Shown here: positions 8,646 to 17,061 of the stretch, in pieces | How the letters are laid out: each line of letters begins with the position of its first letter | How positions within the stretch are numbered: the first letter of the stretch is position 1 | DNA from: DATEJJ01 sp039649115 | GTDB lineage: Bacteria; Actinomycetota; Actinomycetes; Mycobacteriales; Micromonosporaceae | Direction: 5' to 3' | Length of the DNA: 44,786 nt | Assembly (NCBI GenBank): GCA_039649115.1 | Contig: JBBWZQ010000044.1 | Coordinates: forward strand, 1 to 44,786 | Notes under the pieces: model-generated | What the model was told of the DNA's origin: nothing | Seen by the model: the letters and a program-made list of their open reading frames with translations, nothing else | Databases searched by the model: none | Made by a program: the position numbers and the translations under genes

Positions 8646-9713
8646 ATGACCCTCATTGCCACCCGCCGGACTTCCGCAACCGAGCTCCCGCAGATCCGCC
8701 AGGACCTCCTCGACCGGGTCGAACAGCGGCTGGATCACTTCACCCGGGCGGAGCGCGCTCGCTGGCTCGAACTCAACCCGCGCGCCGCGCACCCGATCGA
8801 CGCGCTCATCGACATGGTGAGCCGGGGCGGGAAGCGGCTGCGGCCCATCTTCTGCCTCAGCGGATTCCTCGCCGCGGGTGGCACCCCCGATTCTCAGCTC
8901 GCCGTGGACGCGTCGTGCGCCCTGGAACTGCTCCAGGCGTTCGCCCTGATCCATGACGATGTGATCGACAACTCTTCGCTCCGTCGGGGCGCGCCGACGA
9001 TCCACGTCCGCCAGGCCGACGAGCACAGCGCCAAGGGCTGGCATGGCGAGGCCCGCCGGTTCGGTGAGAGCGTCGCGGTGCTCGCCGGCGATCTGGCGTT
9101 CGTCTACGCCGACCAGCTCACCTTTGACTTCCCGCCGGTGGCTCGGCGGCTGTGGGGCGAGTTGCGTACCGAACTGATCGTCGGCCAGTACCTGGATGTC
9201 GCGATCGCCGCCGAGGCCATCGTCGACCCTCGGCTGTCACGCTGGATCGCCGTCTGCAAGTCCGGTCGCTACTCGATCCAGCGCCCGCTGTTGCTCGGGG
9301 CCACCCTCGCCGGCCGGCCCGACCTGGCCACCGCGTTCGAGGGCTACGGCCTGGCCCTGGGCGAGGCGTTCCAGATGCGGGACGACCTGATCGACGCGTT
9401 CGGCACCACCGAGGCCGCCGGCAAGCCGGCCGGGCTGGACTTCGCCGAGCACAAGATGACCCTGCTGCTCACCCTGGCCGTCGAACGCGACGCCCGCATC
9501 CGGCAGCTCCTCACCCGGGACGGCGACGCACCGTGGGACGCGGACCTGATCCGCCAGGTGCTGGAGGAGACGGGAGTCCGCGAGACGGTCGAGCGCACCA
9601 TCGCCGAGCTCGTCGACCGGGCCGTCGCGTCCATCGTGACCGCCGGTCTTGACCCGGCGTGGACCGAGGAGTTCTCCCGGCTGGCCACCCTCGTCGCCTA
9701 CCGCGACCACTGA
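8646..9713 (+). CDS. trans-polyprenyl diphosphate synthase, probably GGPP synthase
   Basis: Head-to-tail prenyl synthase of 355 residues. The ATG at 8646 has an AGAGGAAGG site 41 bases after ispH; the open frame extends upstream inside ispH without a better start. First Asp-rich motif D-D-V-I-D in A-L-I-H-D-D-V-I-D-N; second D-D-L-I-D in F-Q-M-R-D-D-L-I-D-A-F. The residue five positions before the first motif is Phe, and there is no two-residue insertion inside the motif. That arrangement is typical of type I (archaeal-style) GGPP synthases, and it is not the pattern of E. coli-type FPP synthases. Product length is therefore C20 by inference, with C15 not excluded. It supplies the prenyl donor used by the aromatic prenyltransferase and/or the DxDD cyclase in this cluster. 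Confidence 0.9.
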   Translation: MTLIATRRTSATELPQIRQDLLDRVEQRLDHFTRAERARWLELNPRAAHPIDALIDMVSRGGKRLRPIFCLSGFLAAGGTPDSQLAVDASCALELLQAFALIHDDVIDNSSLRRGAPTIHVRQADEHSAKGWHGEARRFGESVAVLAGDLAFVYADQLTFDFPPVARRLWGELRTELIVGQYLDVAIAAEAIVDPRLSRWIAVCKSGRYSIQRPLLLGATLAGRPDLATAFEGYGLALGEAFQMRDDLIDAFGTTEAAGKPAGLDFAEHKMTLLLTLAVERDARIRQLLTRDGDAPWDADLIRQVLEETGVRETVERTIAELVDRAVASIVTAGLDPAWTEEFSRLATLVAYRDH

Positions 9714-9748
9714 TCGCCGGACGCTCTCCCGAAAGGAGTTGACCGACC

Positions 9749-11662
9749 ATGGCACCTCCCGAGAACGGCGCCACCGCCCAGGTGCCCGCCGCGCAGATCC
9801 GTTTCCCCAGCTCGGCGCAGCGCCGCCTGATGCGGTCCGTCCGGCAGCCGAGCGACCTGCGGGCACTGGCCCCCGAGCAGCTCGCGACGCTGGCCCAGGA
9901 GATCCGCACCACGCTGGTGGAGAAGGTGTCCCGGACCGGCGGCCACCTCGGGCCCAACCTCGGGGTCGTGGAGCTGACCCTCGCCCTGCACCGGGTGTTC
10001 GAGTCGCCGCGGGACCGGATCGTCTGGGACACCGGGCACCAGAGCTACGTGCACAAGATGCTCACCGGCCGGGCCGACGGGTTCGACCAGCTGCGCAAGG
10101 GCGGCGGCATCTCCGGGTACCCGTCCCGCGGCGAGTCGGTCCACGATCTGGTGGAGAACTCGCACGCGTCCACCGCGCTCTCCTACGCCGACGGCCTGGC
10201 GAAAGCGGCCGCGCTGACCGGCGCCACGGACCGGGCCGTGGTCGCGGTGGTCGGGGACGGCGCGCTCACCGGCGGCATGTGCTGGGAGGCCATCAACAAC
10301 ATCGCCGCGGCCAAGGACCGGCCCGTCATCGTCGTGCTGAACGACAACGGCCGCTCCTACGCCCCGACTATCGGCGGGCTCGCCGACCAACTCACCAGGC
10401 TGCGCACCGCGCGCCGGTACGAGCGCGTCGGCGAGCCGTTGTACGCCGCCCTGCACAGCGCCAACATGTTCGACTGCCTGGGGTTGACGTACATCGGCCC
10501 GGTGGACGGCCACGACATCGCAGCCATGGAGTACGCCTTCGAGCGGGCCCGGCGCTTCGGTGGACCGGTCCTGGTCCACTGCATCACGGCCAAGGGCGCG
10601 GGCTACCTGCCCGCGGAGAGCCATGACCTCGACCGGTTCCACACCGTCGGCGCGATCGATCCGCGTACCGGCCGTTCCGTCAGTGCGCCGACCGCCCGCT
10701 CCTGGACATCGGTGTTCAGCGAGGAACTGGTCGCGGCGGGCGAGCGCCGAGCGGACCTGGTGGCGATCACCGCGGCGATGCTCGAGCCGACCGGCCTGCG
10801 CGACTTCGCCCTCCGGTTCCCCGGACGCACGTTCGACGTCGGCATCGCCGAGCAGCACGCCGTCACCTCGGCCGCCGGGCTGGCCATGGGTGGCCTGCAC
10901 CCGGTCGTGGCGATCTACGCCACGTTCCTGAACCGGGCCTTCGACCAGGCCCTGATGGATGTGGCCCTGCACCGGCTCCCGGTGACGTTCGTACTGGACC
11001 GGGCCGGGGTCACCGGCGACGACGGGGCCAGCCACAACGGCATGTGGGACCTGTCGCTGCTGCAGCTGATACCGGGTATGCGCATCGCCGTGCCGCGCGA
11101 CGGTAAGCGGCTCGGCGAGCTGTTCGGCGAGGCTCTGGCCGTCGACGACGGGCCGAGCGCCGTCCGGTTCCCCAAGGGGTCGGTCCAGACCGACCTACCG
11201 GCCGTCGGCACCATCGCCGATCTCGACATGCTGCACCGCGGCGAACACGAGGACGTACTCATCGTGGCCGTCGGGGCGATGGCCCGTACCTGCCTCGACC
11301 TCGCGTCGTTGCTGGCCGCCGACGGCATCGGCAGCACCGTCGTGGACCCGCGTTGGGTCAAGCCGGTCAGCCCGGCGCTGGCCCCGCTCGCGGCCCGCCA
11401 CCGGCTGGTGGTCACGGTCGAGGACAACGGGGTGGTCGGCGGCGTCGGTTCGGCGATCGCGCAGGCCATGCGGGCCGCGGGGGTGGACACCCCGCTCCGG
11501 GACTTCGGCATCGTCCAGGAGTTCCTCGACCACGGCACGCGCGCCGACATCCTGCGAGCCGTCGGCCTGACCTCCGGCGACATCGCGGCACGGATCATCG
11601 AGACGCTGAGACCTCTCCGTCACCCGAACTCGACAAGGACTGCGCCATGCCTGTACCGCTGA
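9749..11662 (+). CDS. dxs: 1-deoxy-D-xylulose-5-phosphate synthase (DXS)
   Basis: Thiamine-diphosphate transketolase-like enzyme that condenses pyruvate and glyceraldehyde 3-phosphate, the entry and main flux-control step of the MEP pathway. At 637 residues it is full length. Visible motifs are H-L-G-P-N-L-G-V-V-E-L-T, D-T-G-H-Q-S-Y-V-H-K, the ThDP signature G-D-G-A-L-T-G-G-M...I-N-N (about 168-186), the activating Glu in G-I-A-E-Q-H-A-V, and D-D-G-A-S-H-N-G. The start at 9749 follows GAAAGGAG. It lies 35 bases after the prenyl synthase and overlaps ispG by 16 bases, so the operon is translationally coupled. Confidence 0.96.
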   Translation: MAPPENGATAQVPAAQIRFPSSAQRRLMRSVRQPSDLRALAPEQLATLAQEIRTTLVEKVSRTGGHLGPNLGVVELTLALHRVFESPRDRIVWDTGHQSYVHKMLTGRADGFDQLRKGGGISGYPSRGESVHDLVENSHASTALSYADGLAKAAALTGATDRAVVAVVGDGALTGGMCWEAINNIAAAKDRPVIVVLNDNGRSYAPTIGGLADQLTRLRTARRYERVGEPLYAALHSANMFDCLGLTYIGPVDGHDIAAMEYAFERARRFGGPVLVHCITAKGAGYLPAESHDLDRFHTVGAIDPRTGRSVSAPTARSWTSVFSEELVAAGERRADLVAITAAMLEPTGLRDFALRFPGRTFDVGIAEQHAVTSAAGLAMGGLHPVVAIYATFLNRAFDQALMDVALHRLPVTFVLDRAGVTGDDGASHNGMWDLSLLQLIPGMRIAVPRDGKRLGELFGEALAVDDGPSAVRFPKGSVQTDLPAVGTIADLDMLHRGEHEDVLIVAVGAMARTCLDLASLLAADGIGSTVVDPRWVKPVSPALAPLAARHRLVVTVEDNGVVGGVGSAIAQAMRAAGVDTPLRDFGIVQEFLDHGTRADILRAVGLTSGDIAARIIETLRPLRHPNSTRTAPCLYR

Positions 11663-12768
11663 ACGCACCCGCGATGCCACCCAGGCCGATCGCCGCCCGC
11701 CGCGCTTCCCGGCAGATCATGGTGGGCAAGGTGCCGGTGGGCGGGGACGCCCCCATCTCGGTCCAGTCGATGACGACGACGCTCACCTCGGACGTCGACG
11801 CCACCTTGCAGCAGATCGCGCAGTTGACCGCGGCCGGCTGCCAGATCGTCCGGGTCGCGGTGCCGTCGCAGGACGACGCCGACGCGTTACCGGAGATCGC
11901 CCGGAAGTCGAGTATCCCGGTCATCGCGGACATCCACTTCCAGCCGCGGTACGTCTTCGCCGCCATCGACGCCGGCTGCGCCGCGGTGCGCGTCAACCCG
12001 GGCAACATCAGGCAGTTCGACGACAAGGTGAAGGAGATCGCCGCGGCCGCCTCCGGCGCCGGCGTCCCGATCCGGATCGGGGTGAACGCCGGCTCCCTGG
12101 ACCAGCGGCTGCTGCGCAAATACGGGAAGAGCACCCCGGAGGCCCTGGTCGAGTCGGCGCTGTGGGAGTGCTCGCTGTTCGAGGAGCACGGGTTCCGTGA
12201 CATCAAGATATCGGTCAAGCACAGTGATCCGGTCGTCATGATCTCCGCGTACCGGCTCCTGGCCCAGCAGTGCGACTACCCGCTGCACCTGGGGGTGACC
12301 GAGGCGGGGCCGGCCTTCCAGGGCACCGTCAAGTCGGCGGTGGCCTTCGGCGCCCTGCTCAGCGAGGGCATCGGCGACACCATCCGGGTGTCGCTGTCCA
12401 CCCCGCCGGTGGAGGAGGTCAAGGTCGGGCTGCAGATCCTGGAGTCCCTCAACCTCAAGCAGCGCGGTCTGGAGATCGTCTCCTGTCCCGGATGCGGTCG
12501 CGCCCAGGTGGATATCTGGAAGCTGGCCGACGAGGTGACGGCCGGGCTCGACGGCCTCGACGCCCCGTTGCGGGTGGCCGTGATGGGTTGCGTGGTCAAC
12601 GGTCCCGGCGAGGCCCGCGAGGCCGACCTCGGCGTCGCGGCCGGCAATGGAAAGGGGCAGATCTTCATCAAGGGTGTACCCGTCAGGACGGTACCCGAGT
12701 CGAGGATCGTGGAGACGCTGATCGAGGAGGCGCTGAAGCTGGTCGAGGGGATGCCGGCCGAGGAGTGA
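11647..12768 (+). CDS. ispG: (E)-4-hydroxy-3-methylbut-2-enyl-diphosphate synthase (IspG)
   Basis: Penultimate MEP enzyme: converts MEcPP to HMBPP with a 4Fe-4S cluster. It has 373 residues from ATG 11647, inside the end of dxs (16-base overlap); this start gives the usual family N-terminus with S-V-Q-S-M-T-T-T. The barrel carries A-D-I-H-F-Q-P and R-I-G-V-N-A-G-S-L. The C-terminal cluster domain has S-C-P-G-C-G-R and M-G-C-V-V-N-G-P-G-E-A, giving the three cysteines. It is the last gene of the MEP operon. Its stop lies only two bases from the stop of the convergent ligase-like gene, leaving no room for a separate terminator. Confidence 0.96.
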   Translation: MPVPLNAPAMPPRPIAARRASRQIMVGKVPVGGDAPISVQSMTTTLTSDVDATLQQIAQLTAAGCQIVRVAVPSQDDADALPEIARKSSIPVIADIHFQPRYVFAAIDAGCAAVRVNPGNIRQFDDKVKEIAAAASGAGVPIRIGVNAGSLDQRLLRKYGKSTPEALVESALWECSLFEEHGFRDIKISVKHSDPVVMISAYRLLAQQCDYPLHLGVTEAGPAFQGTVKSAVAFGALLSEGIGDTIRVSLSTPPVEEVKVGLQILESLNLKQRGLEIVSCPGCGRAQVDIWKLADEVTAGLDGLDAPLRVAVMGCVVNGPGEAREADLGVAAGNGKGQIFIKGVPVRTVPESRIVETLIEEALKLVEGMPAEE

Positions 12769-12770
12769 GC

Positions 12771-14426
12771 TCACGCCTTTCGCGCCCACCGCCGCGCGAA
12801 CTGCTCCCGCAGTTGTACCCGGCGCACCTCGCCCAGCTCGTCCCGGGCGAGCGCTCCGACGAGTTCGAGGCGAGCTGGCAGGTGCGCACGGGCCACGCCG
12901 AGCCCCAGTAGATGCTCGCGCAGCTCCGTCAGACCCGGCGGATCGCCCGCCGGTACCACCACCGCGCAGGCCAGCTCGCCATACTCGGGATCCGCGCAGG
13001 CCACCACGGCCGCGTCGGCGACCTGCGGGTGCGCGAGCAGGCCGTCCTCTATCTCGGCGACCGGAACCAGGAACAGGCCACCGACCTCCTCGGTCGGCAG
13101 CTGTATCACCTCGACCTGGCCGGCGTCGTCGACCCGGACCAGATCGCCGGTGTCGAACCAGCCGTCCTGGTGCTTCCAGGCGAGCCGCAACTGCCCGGTG
13201 TCCCGCCGCCATACGGCCAGGCACGAGGAGGGACCCCGGATACGGATCCGGAACAGCCCGTCCTCGCCGTCGACCTTGGCCAATGCCGTCTCCAGGCCGG
13301 ACGCCGTCGTGCCGGCACCCGCCTGCGGCGAACTCCGGCCGACGTGCAGCCGCACTCGCAGGACCTCGTGGACCTGTCGCATCAGCCGGGCCGACGTGCC
13401 GGCCGGATCGGCCGACAGCGCACGCCACAACGCGCTCAGATCGCGTGGTTGCTCGAGCTGTGCGGACAGGAGCTCAGACCACTGCACGGGCAGCGCGTAG
13501 GCCTGGCTGACCTTGCCGTACGCCATGAGGTCCAGTGCGGTCTTCGGGTCCCACACGTCCTGCAGCACCGCGGTGCCGCCACGCATCGCGGGTCCGACCA
13601 CGACGTGCAGCAACGACGGCAGCGACGCGATCGGCAACGCTGAATAGGTGACGTCCCGGTGGGGCACGCCGGGCACCCGGATCCCCGCGCGAAGCGAGTT
13701 GGGTGTGTGCATGAACATGCTGTGTGTGTTGTCGAGGCCGACGGCGGTCACGATCAGGCAGACCCGATCCGCCAGGTCTCCCGGCACCCGCAGCCAGGCG
13801 CCGCGGTCGTAGCGTTCGTGCGGGGTCCGCAGGAAGTAGTCGGTGAAGTCGAGCGCTCCGGTGGCGGCCGCGTCGCCGACGACCACCCGCCGGCGCAGCC
13901 ACGGCAGCGCCACGGCCAGGTCCGCCAGGACCTCCGCCTGCGGCACGCCACCCCAGACATCCGGTACCACGCACACGCGTGGTTGCGCGGCGTCCAGTAC
14001 CGCCTCCAGATCCCGCGCGCCGTAGCTGGGCAGGATCGGTACCGCCACCGCACCGATCCGCAGGCACGCGAAGAACAGCGCGGAGCTCTCCCACCAGTTC
14101 GGCAGCTGGAACGCGACCGGATCGCCGGGGCCGATGCTCAGCGAGACAAGGGCGCGCGCGAACCGCTCGACGTACGTGGCCAGCTGCGCGTACGAGATGC
14201 GCACGGTCGGCGTGGCCGGGTGGCCGTGCGCCCGGTGGGCCACGATCGCGGTCCGGTTCGGGTGTGTCGCGCTCGCCCGGTACAGGTCGTGGACCACGCT
14301 CTGGGTACGCCACCAGCCGCGGGTCCGGAAGGTCTGGGCGAGTTCGGTGGGCGGCCGTACGGCGGAGAGCAGGTCCGCGAGCGCGACATCCCCGCCGGTT
14401 GCGCGCCGCGGACCACCCGACCCCAT
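12771..14426 (-). CDS. AMP-ligase-fold protein lacking catalytic motifs (pseudo-ligase)
   Basis: 551 residues from ATG 14426, which follows AGGAGA and lies two bases after the LuxR-type gene stop. The N-terminus (G-W-W-R-T-Q-S-V-V-H-D-L) and the middle (A-V-L-Q-D-V-W-D-P-K) resemble cyclohexanecarboxylate-CoA-ligase-type acyl-CoA synthetases, and W-F-D-T-G-D-L is intact. However, the phosphate-binding loop T-S-G-T-T-G-x-P-K is replaced by T-A-V-G-L-D-N-T-H-S. The Y-G-x-T-E motif is unrecognisable, and the C-terminal catalytic Lys is Glu (D-E-L-G-E-V-R-R). ATP-dependent activation therefore looks impossible. A binding, regulatory or non-adenylating role is inferred. The frame is clean, with codon use like its neighbours, so this is not a decaying pseudogene. 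Confidence 0.8.
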   Translation of the reverse strand: MGSGGPRRATGGDVALADLLSAVRPPTELAQTFRTRGWWRTQSVVHDLYRASATHPNRTAIVAHRAHGHPATPTVRISYAQLATYVERFARALVSLSIGPGDPVAFQLPNWWESSALFFACLRIGAVAVPILPSYGARDLEAVLDAAQPRVCVVPDVWGGVPQAEVLADLAVALPWLRRRVVVGDAAATGALDFTDYFLRTPHERYDRGAWLRVPGDLADRVCLIVTAVGLDNTHSMFMHTPNSLRAGIRVPGVPHRDVTYSALPIASLPSLLHVVVGPAMRGGTAVLQDVWDPKTALDLMAYGKVSQAYALPVQWSELLSAQLEQPRDLSALWRALSADPAGTSARLMRQVHEVLRVRLHVGRSSPQAGAGTTASGLETALAKVDGEDGLFRIRIRGPSSCLAVWRRDTGQLRLAWKHQDGWFDTGDLVRVDDAGQVEVIQLPTEEVGGLFLVPVAEIEDGLLAHPQVADAAVVACADPEYGELACAVVVPAGDPPGLTELREHLLGLGVARAHLPARLELVGALARDELGEVRRVQLREQFARRWARKA

Positions 14427-14428
14427 CC

Positions 14429-16738
14429 TCACTGTCTCCTGCCGACCGCCCAGGCCACCTGTACCCGGGACTTGCAACCGAGCTTGCGCATCACCTGCCG
14501 CACGTGGTTCACCACCGTCCACTCCGCGATGCACAACTGGTTGGCGATCTGGCGGTTCGTCAGCCCCTCGGCGACGCTCAGGGCCACCTGCAACTGGCGC
14601 GGCGTCAGCAGCGCGGCCTCGGCGCGGCCGCCGGCCCGCCGCGACTGCCCGACGGCGAGCGCTTCGGCGGCCATCGCCTCGGGCCGCGACCGCACGCCTT
14701 CCGCCCAGGCGCTGGCGAAAACCGTCGAACCAAGCTGCTGGCGCAGCGACGCGATGACCTCGTCGAGCCGGTCGCGCCGCCCCTCGGGCAGCGTGATGCC
14801 GGCCCGCCGGCGCAGTGTGCCGGCCGCGGCGAGCAGCCGCGTCGCCCGTTGCGGCTGGCCCGCCGCGTCCCGTATCAACAGCGCGGACGCCTCCAGCGCA
14901 CCCGGAAGTTCACTCCGTTCGTCGATCGAGTCGAACAGCTGCAGGCTTTCCCGTACCGCGGACTGCGCCGCCGCCTCGTCGGCCGTCAGCGACGAGAGCC
15001 TGGCGCTGATCAGCAGGGTATGCGCAAGATCACGGATCTCGCCGATCTGCCGGTAGATGCGCAGCGCCCGGTCGAGCAGCGTGCCCGCCTCGGCGAACGC
15101 GGCGGCGTCGAGCAACGCCTCCGCCAGCCCGGCCGCCGCCTCGGCGGACCCGGCGGTGTCGCCCAGCCACTCGAGCGTCGAACGAGCCGCCGCGAGCAGG
15201 GACTGGCCGGCCTCACGCTCCCCGGCGTAGACCAGGGACCGGCCCAGCCGCGCCGACGCGCGGGCGCCGTGCTGCGAGTCGCGGAGCTGTTTGTAGATCG
15301 CCACCGCCCGCCGGTGCCGGTGGGCGGCGCCGTCATGGTCGCCGCGAGCCGACGACAGGTACCCCGCTCCGGTGTTCAGCCGGGCTCGAAGGCGCAGCAC
15401 CCGTTCGCTGTCGTCGTGGTCCAGCGCGGCCGCGACGCCGTCGAACCAGTACAGCCCGGCCCGGAGTTCGCCCCGGATCAACCACGGCCGCTGGCAGGCC
15501 GCCAGGAGCGATGCCTGCCCCTCGAGGTCGCCGGCCCGCTGGAGGTGCTCCAGCGCGGCCAGCACGTTGTCGTGTTCGAGCCAGGCGATCCGGAGCCAGC
15601 GTCGCTGTTCGCAGCCGTAGAAGCGGCCCTCGATCGTGCGCATCAGCTTGCCGAAGTGTTGCGCGTGGCTATCCCGTACCGCCACGGCAACGCCCTGCTG
15701 TTCCAGGACGGTGCGGCCGTAGGCCCTTATCGAGCGCGACATGGTGAGGCGACTCTCCGCGCGCGGCTGCTCGACCAGGGTGAGCAGGCTCCGGTCGAGC
15801 AGCGCCTCGATCGTGCCGGCGGTGCCGGCCGGGGACAGCGGGGACACCTTCTCCACGGTCGCGAGCGTCGCGCCCTTCTCGAAGATCGACAGTCGCGCCA
15901 GCAGGGAGCGCTGGTCACGGGTGAGCCCGCGGCAACTCCAGTCGGCGACCGCGTGGATCGAGCGCTGCCGGTGCGGCACGTCAACCGGTCCGGCGAGGTG
16001 GCTGTCACCGCCACGGTGCAGCCAGGATCGCAGTTCGAGCACCGGGAACAGCCGCAGCCGGGCCGCTGCCAACTCCAGCGCCAGCGGCACGCCCTCCAGC
16101 AGGTTGCAGATGTCGAGGACGGCTTCCACGTTCTCGGCGGTGAGCGTGAAGTCGGGATTCACCTCGTGGGCCCGCTGGGTGAACAGCAACACCGCGGGGT
16201 TGTCCTGAACATCGGCGACGTCGGGTTCAACGAGCGGTCCGGGCGGCGTCAACGGCGGGACCGGTACCACCCGCTCGCCGTAGACCCGCAGCGTCTCCTG
16301 GCCGGTCGCCAGCACGGTCAGCCCCGGGTCCAGGGCGAGGAGTCCGGCGACCAACGGAGCCAGCTCCGGCGTACGGTGCTCGATGCCGTCCAGCACCAGC
16401 AGTGCCCGATCGTCCCCCACGAGTTCCGCCACCGCGCGATCGACGAGCGCGTGCACCGCGCCGGCGGACTGGCACACGGTGACGTCGACGACCCGTACGC
16501 CGCGCCGGAACTCGCCGGACACCGCGCGGCCCGCCTCGACGGCCAGCCGGCTCTTGCCGACTCCACCGGGACCGACCAGCGAGATCAACCGCACCGACGG
16601 GTCCAGGAGCTTGCCCTCCACAGCCAGCAGCTCCAGTTCGCGCCCCAACAGGTCGGACCGGGCCGGCCACGACGACGCGAGCGTTTCATGGAAAGGGGCA
16701 GCTCCGCCCGGAACAGGCGCTTTCAGATCGACCCGCAT
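14429..16738 (-). CDS. LuxR-type regulator with NB-ARC-like ATPase and TPR-like region
   Basis: About 769 residues from ATG 16738, preceded by GAGGGGGGT; an upstream GTG at 16822 would add 28 residues with no family likeness. A P-loop ATPase begins near residue 40, with Walker A G-P-G-G-V-G-K-S-R-L-A (about 56) and L-L-V-L-D-G as Walker B. The central part is alpha-helical and TPR-like (about 400-640). The C-terminal 65 residues are a LuxR/GerE helix-turn-helix (L-T-P-R-Q-L-Q-V-A...G-L-T-N-R-Q-I-A-N). It forms a two-gene unit with the pseudo-ligase downstream. It is probably a cluster-situated activator. It is divergent from another HTH regulator across 16739-17061. Confidence 0.88.
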   Translation of the reverse strand: MRVDLKAPVPGGAAPFHETLASSWPARSDLLGRELELLAVEGKLLDPSVRLISLVGPGGVGKSRLAVEAGRAVSGEFRRGVRVVDVTVCQSAGAVHALVDRAVAELVGDDRALLVLDGIEHRTPELAPLVAGLLALDPGLTVLATGQETLRVYGERVVPVPPLTPPGPLVEPDVADVQDNPAVLLFTQRAHEVNPDFTLTAENVEAVLDICNLLEGVPLALELAAARLRLFPVLELRSWLHRGGDSHLAGPVDVPHRQRSIHAVADWSCRGLTRDQRSLLARLSIFEKGATLATVEKVSPLSPAGTAGTIEALLDRSLLTLVEQPRAESRLTMSRSIRAYGRTVLEQQGVAVAVRDSHAQHFGKLMRTIEGRFYGCEQRRWLRIAWLEHDNVLAALEHLQRAGDLEGQASLLAACQRPWLIRGELRAGLYWFDGVAAALDHDDSERVLRLRARLNTGAGYLSSARGDHDGAAHRHRRAVAIYKQLRDSQHGARASARLGRSLVYAGEREAGQSLLAAARSTLEWLGDTAGSAEAAAGLAEALLDAAAFAEAGTLLDRALRIYRQIGEIRDLAHTLLISARLSSLTADEAAAQSAVRESLQLFDSIDERSELPGALEASALLIRDAAGQPQRATRLLAAAGTLRRRAGITLPEGRRDRLDEVIASLRQQLGSTVFASAWAEGVRSRPEAMAAEALAVGQSRRAGGRAEAALLTPRQLQVALSVAEGLTNRQIANQLCIAEWTVVNHVRQVMRKLGCKSRVQVAWAVGRRQ

Positions 16739-17061
16739 GACCCCCCTCAGCGACGTGTCCGGATTCGACGGTTCCGTTGTCACGCTAGGCAATAGCCCTT
16801 GCGTGGCTCTGTAGCCGGACACACGCTGAGGTTGGACTGGTCCGTGGTTGGTGTTGGCTTCGACCCGCGGCGGTGGGCATGGGTGATCACGGTGCGGCAG
16901 ACGCTGAAACAGTTACTTCTGCGCGACGGCCGAATGGGTGAATGACCGCCGTCGTTCGTCCACGTAGCTATCCGACGACCGGACATAGGCGCCCCCTACA
17001 TAGGGAGTGGACGTGTAACACTGGCGACGGTGTCCGGCCAACGGGGCGAGAGGCGACGGTG
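16739..17061. promoter_or_regulatory. 323-bp divergent control region between two regulators
   Basis: No gene is supported here. It must hold promoters for the LuxR-type gene (leftward) and the HTH gene (rightward). The only structure I see is a short inverted repeat, CCCTA-CA-TAGGG at 16994-17005, about 57 bases before the HTH gene start, a possible operator. Confidence 0.35.

Noticed and set aside
13979..16795. Long open frame (938 codons) on the plus strand
   Set aside because: It is antisense to the LuxR/NB-ARC gene and the pseudo-ligase, is rich in Arg/Gly/Pro/Gln and has no domain likeness. It is a typical high-GC shadow frame.
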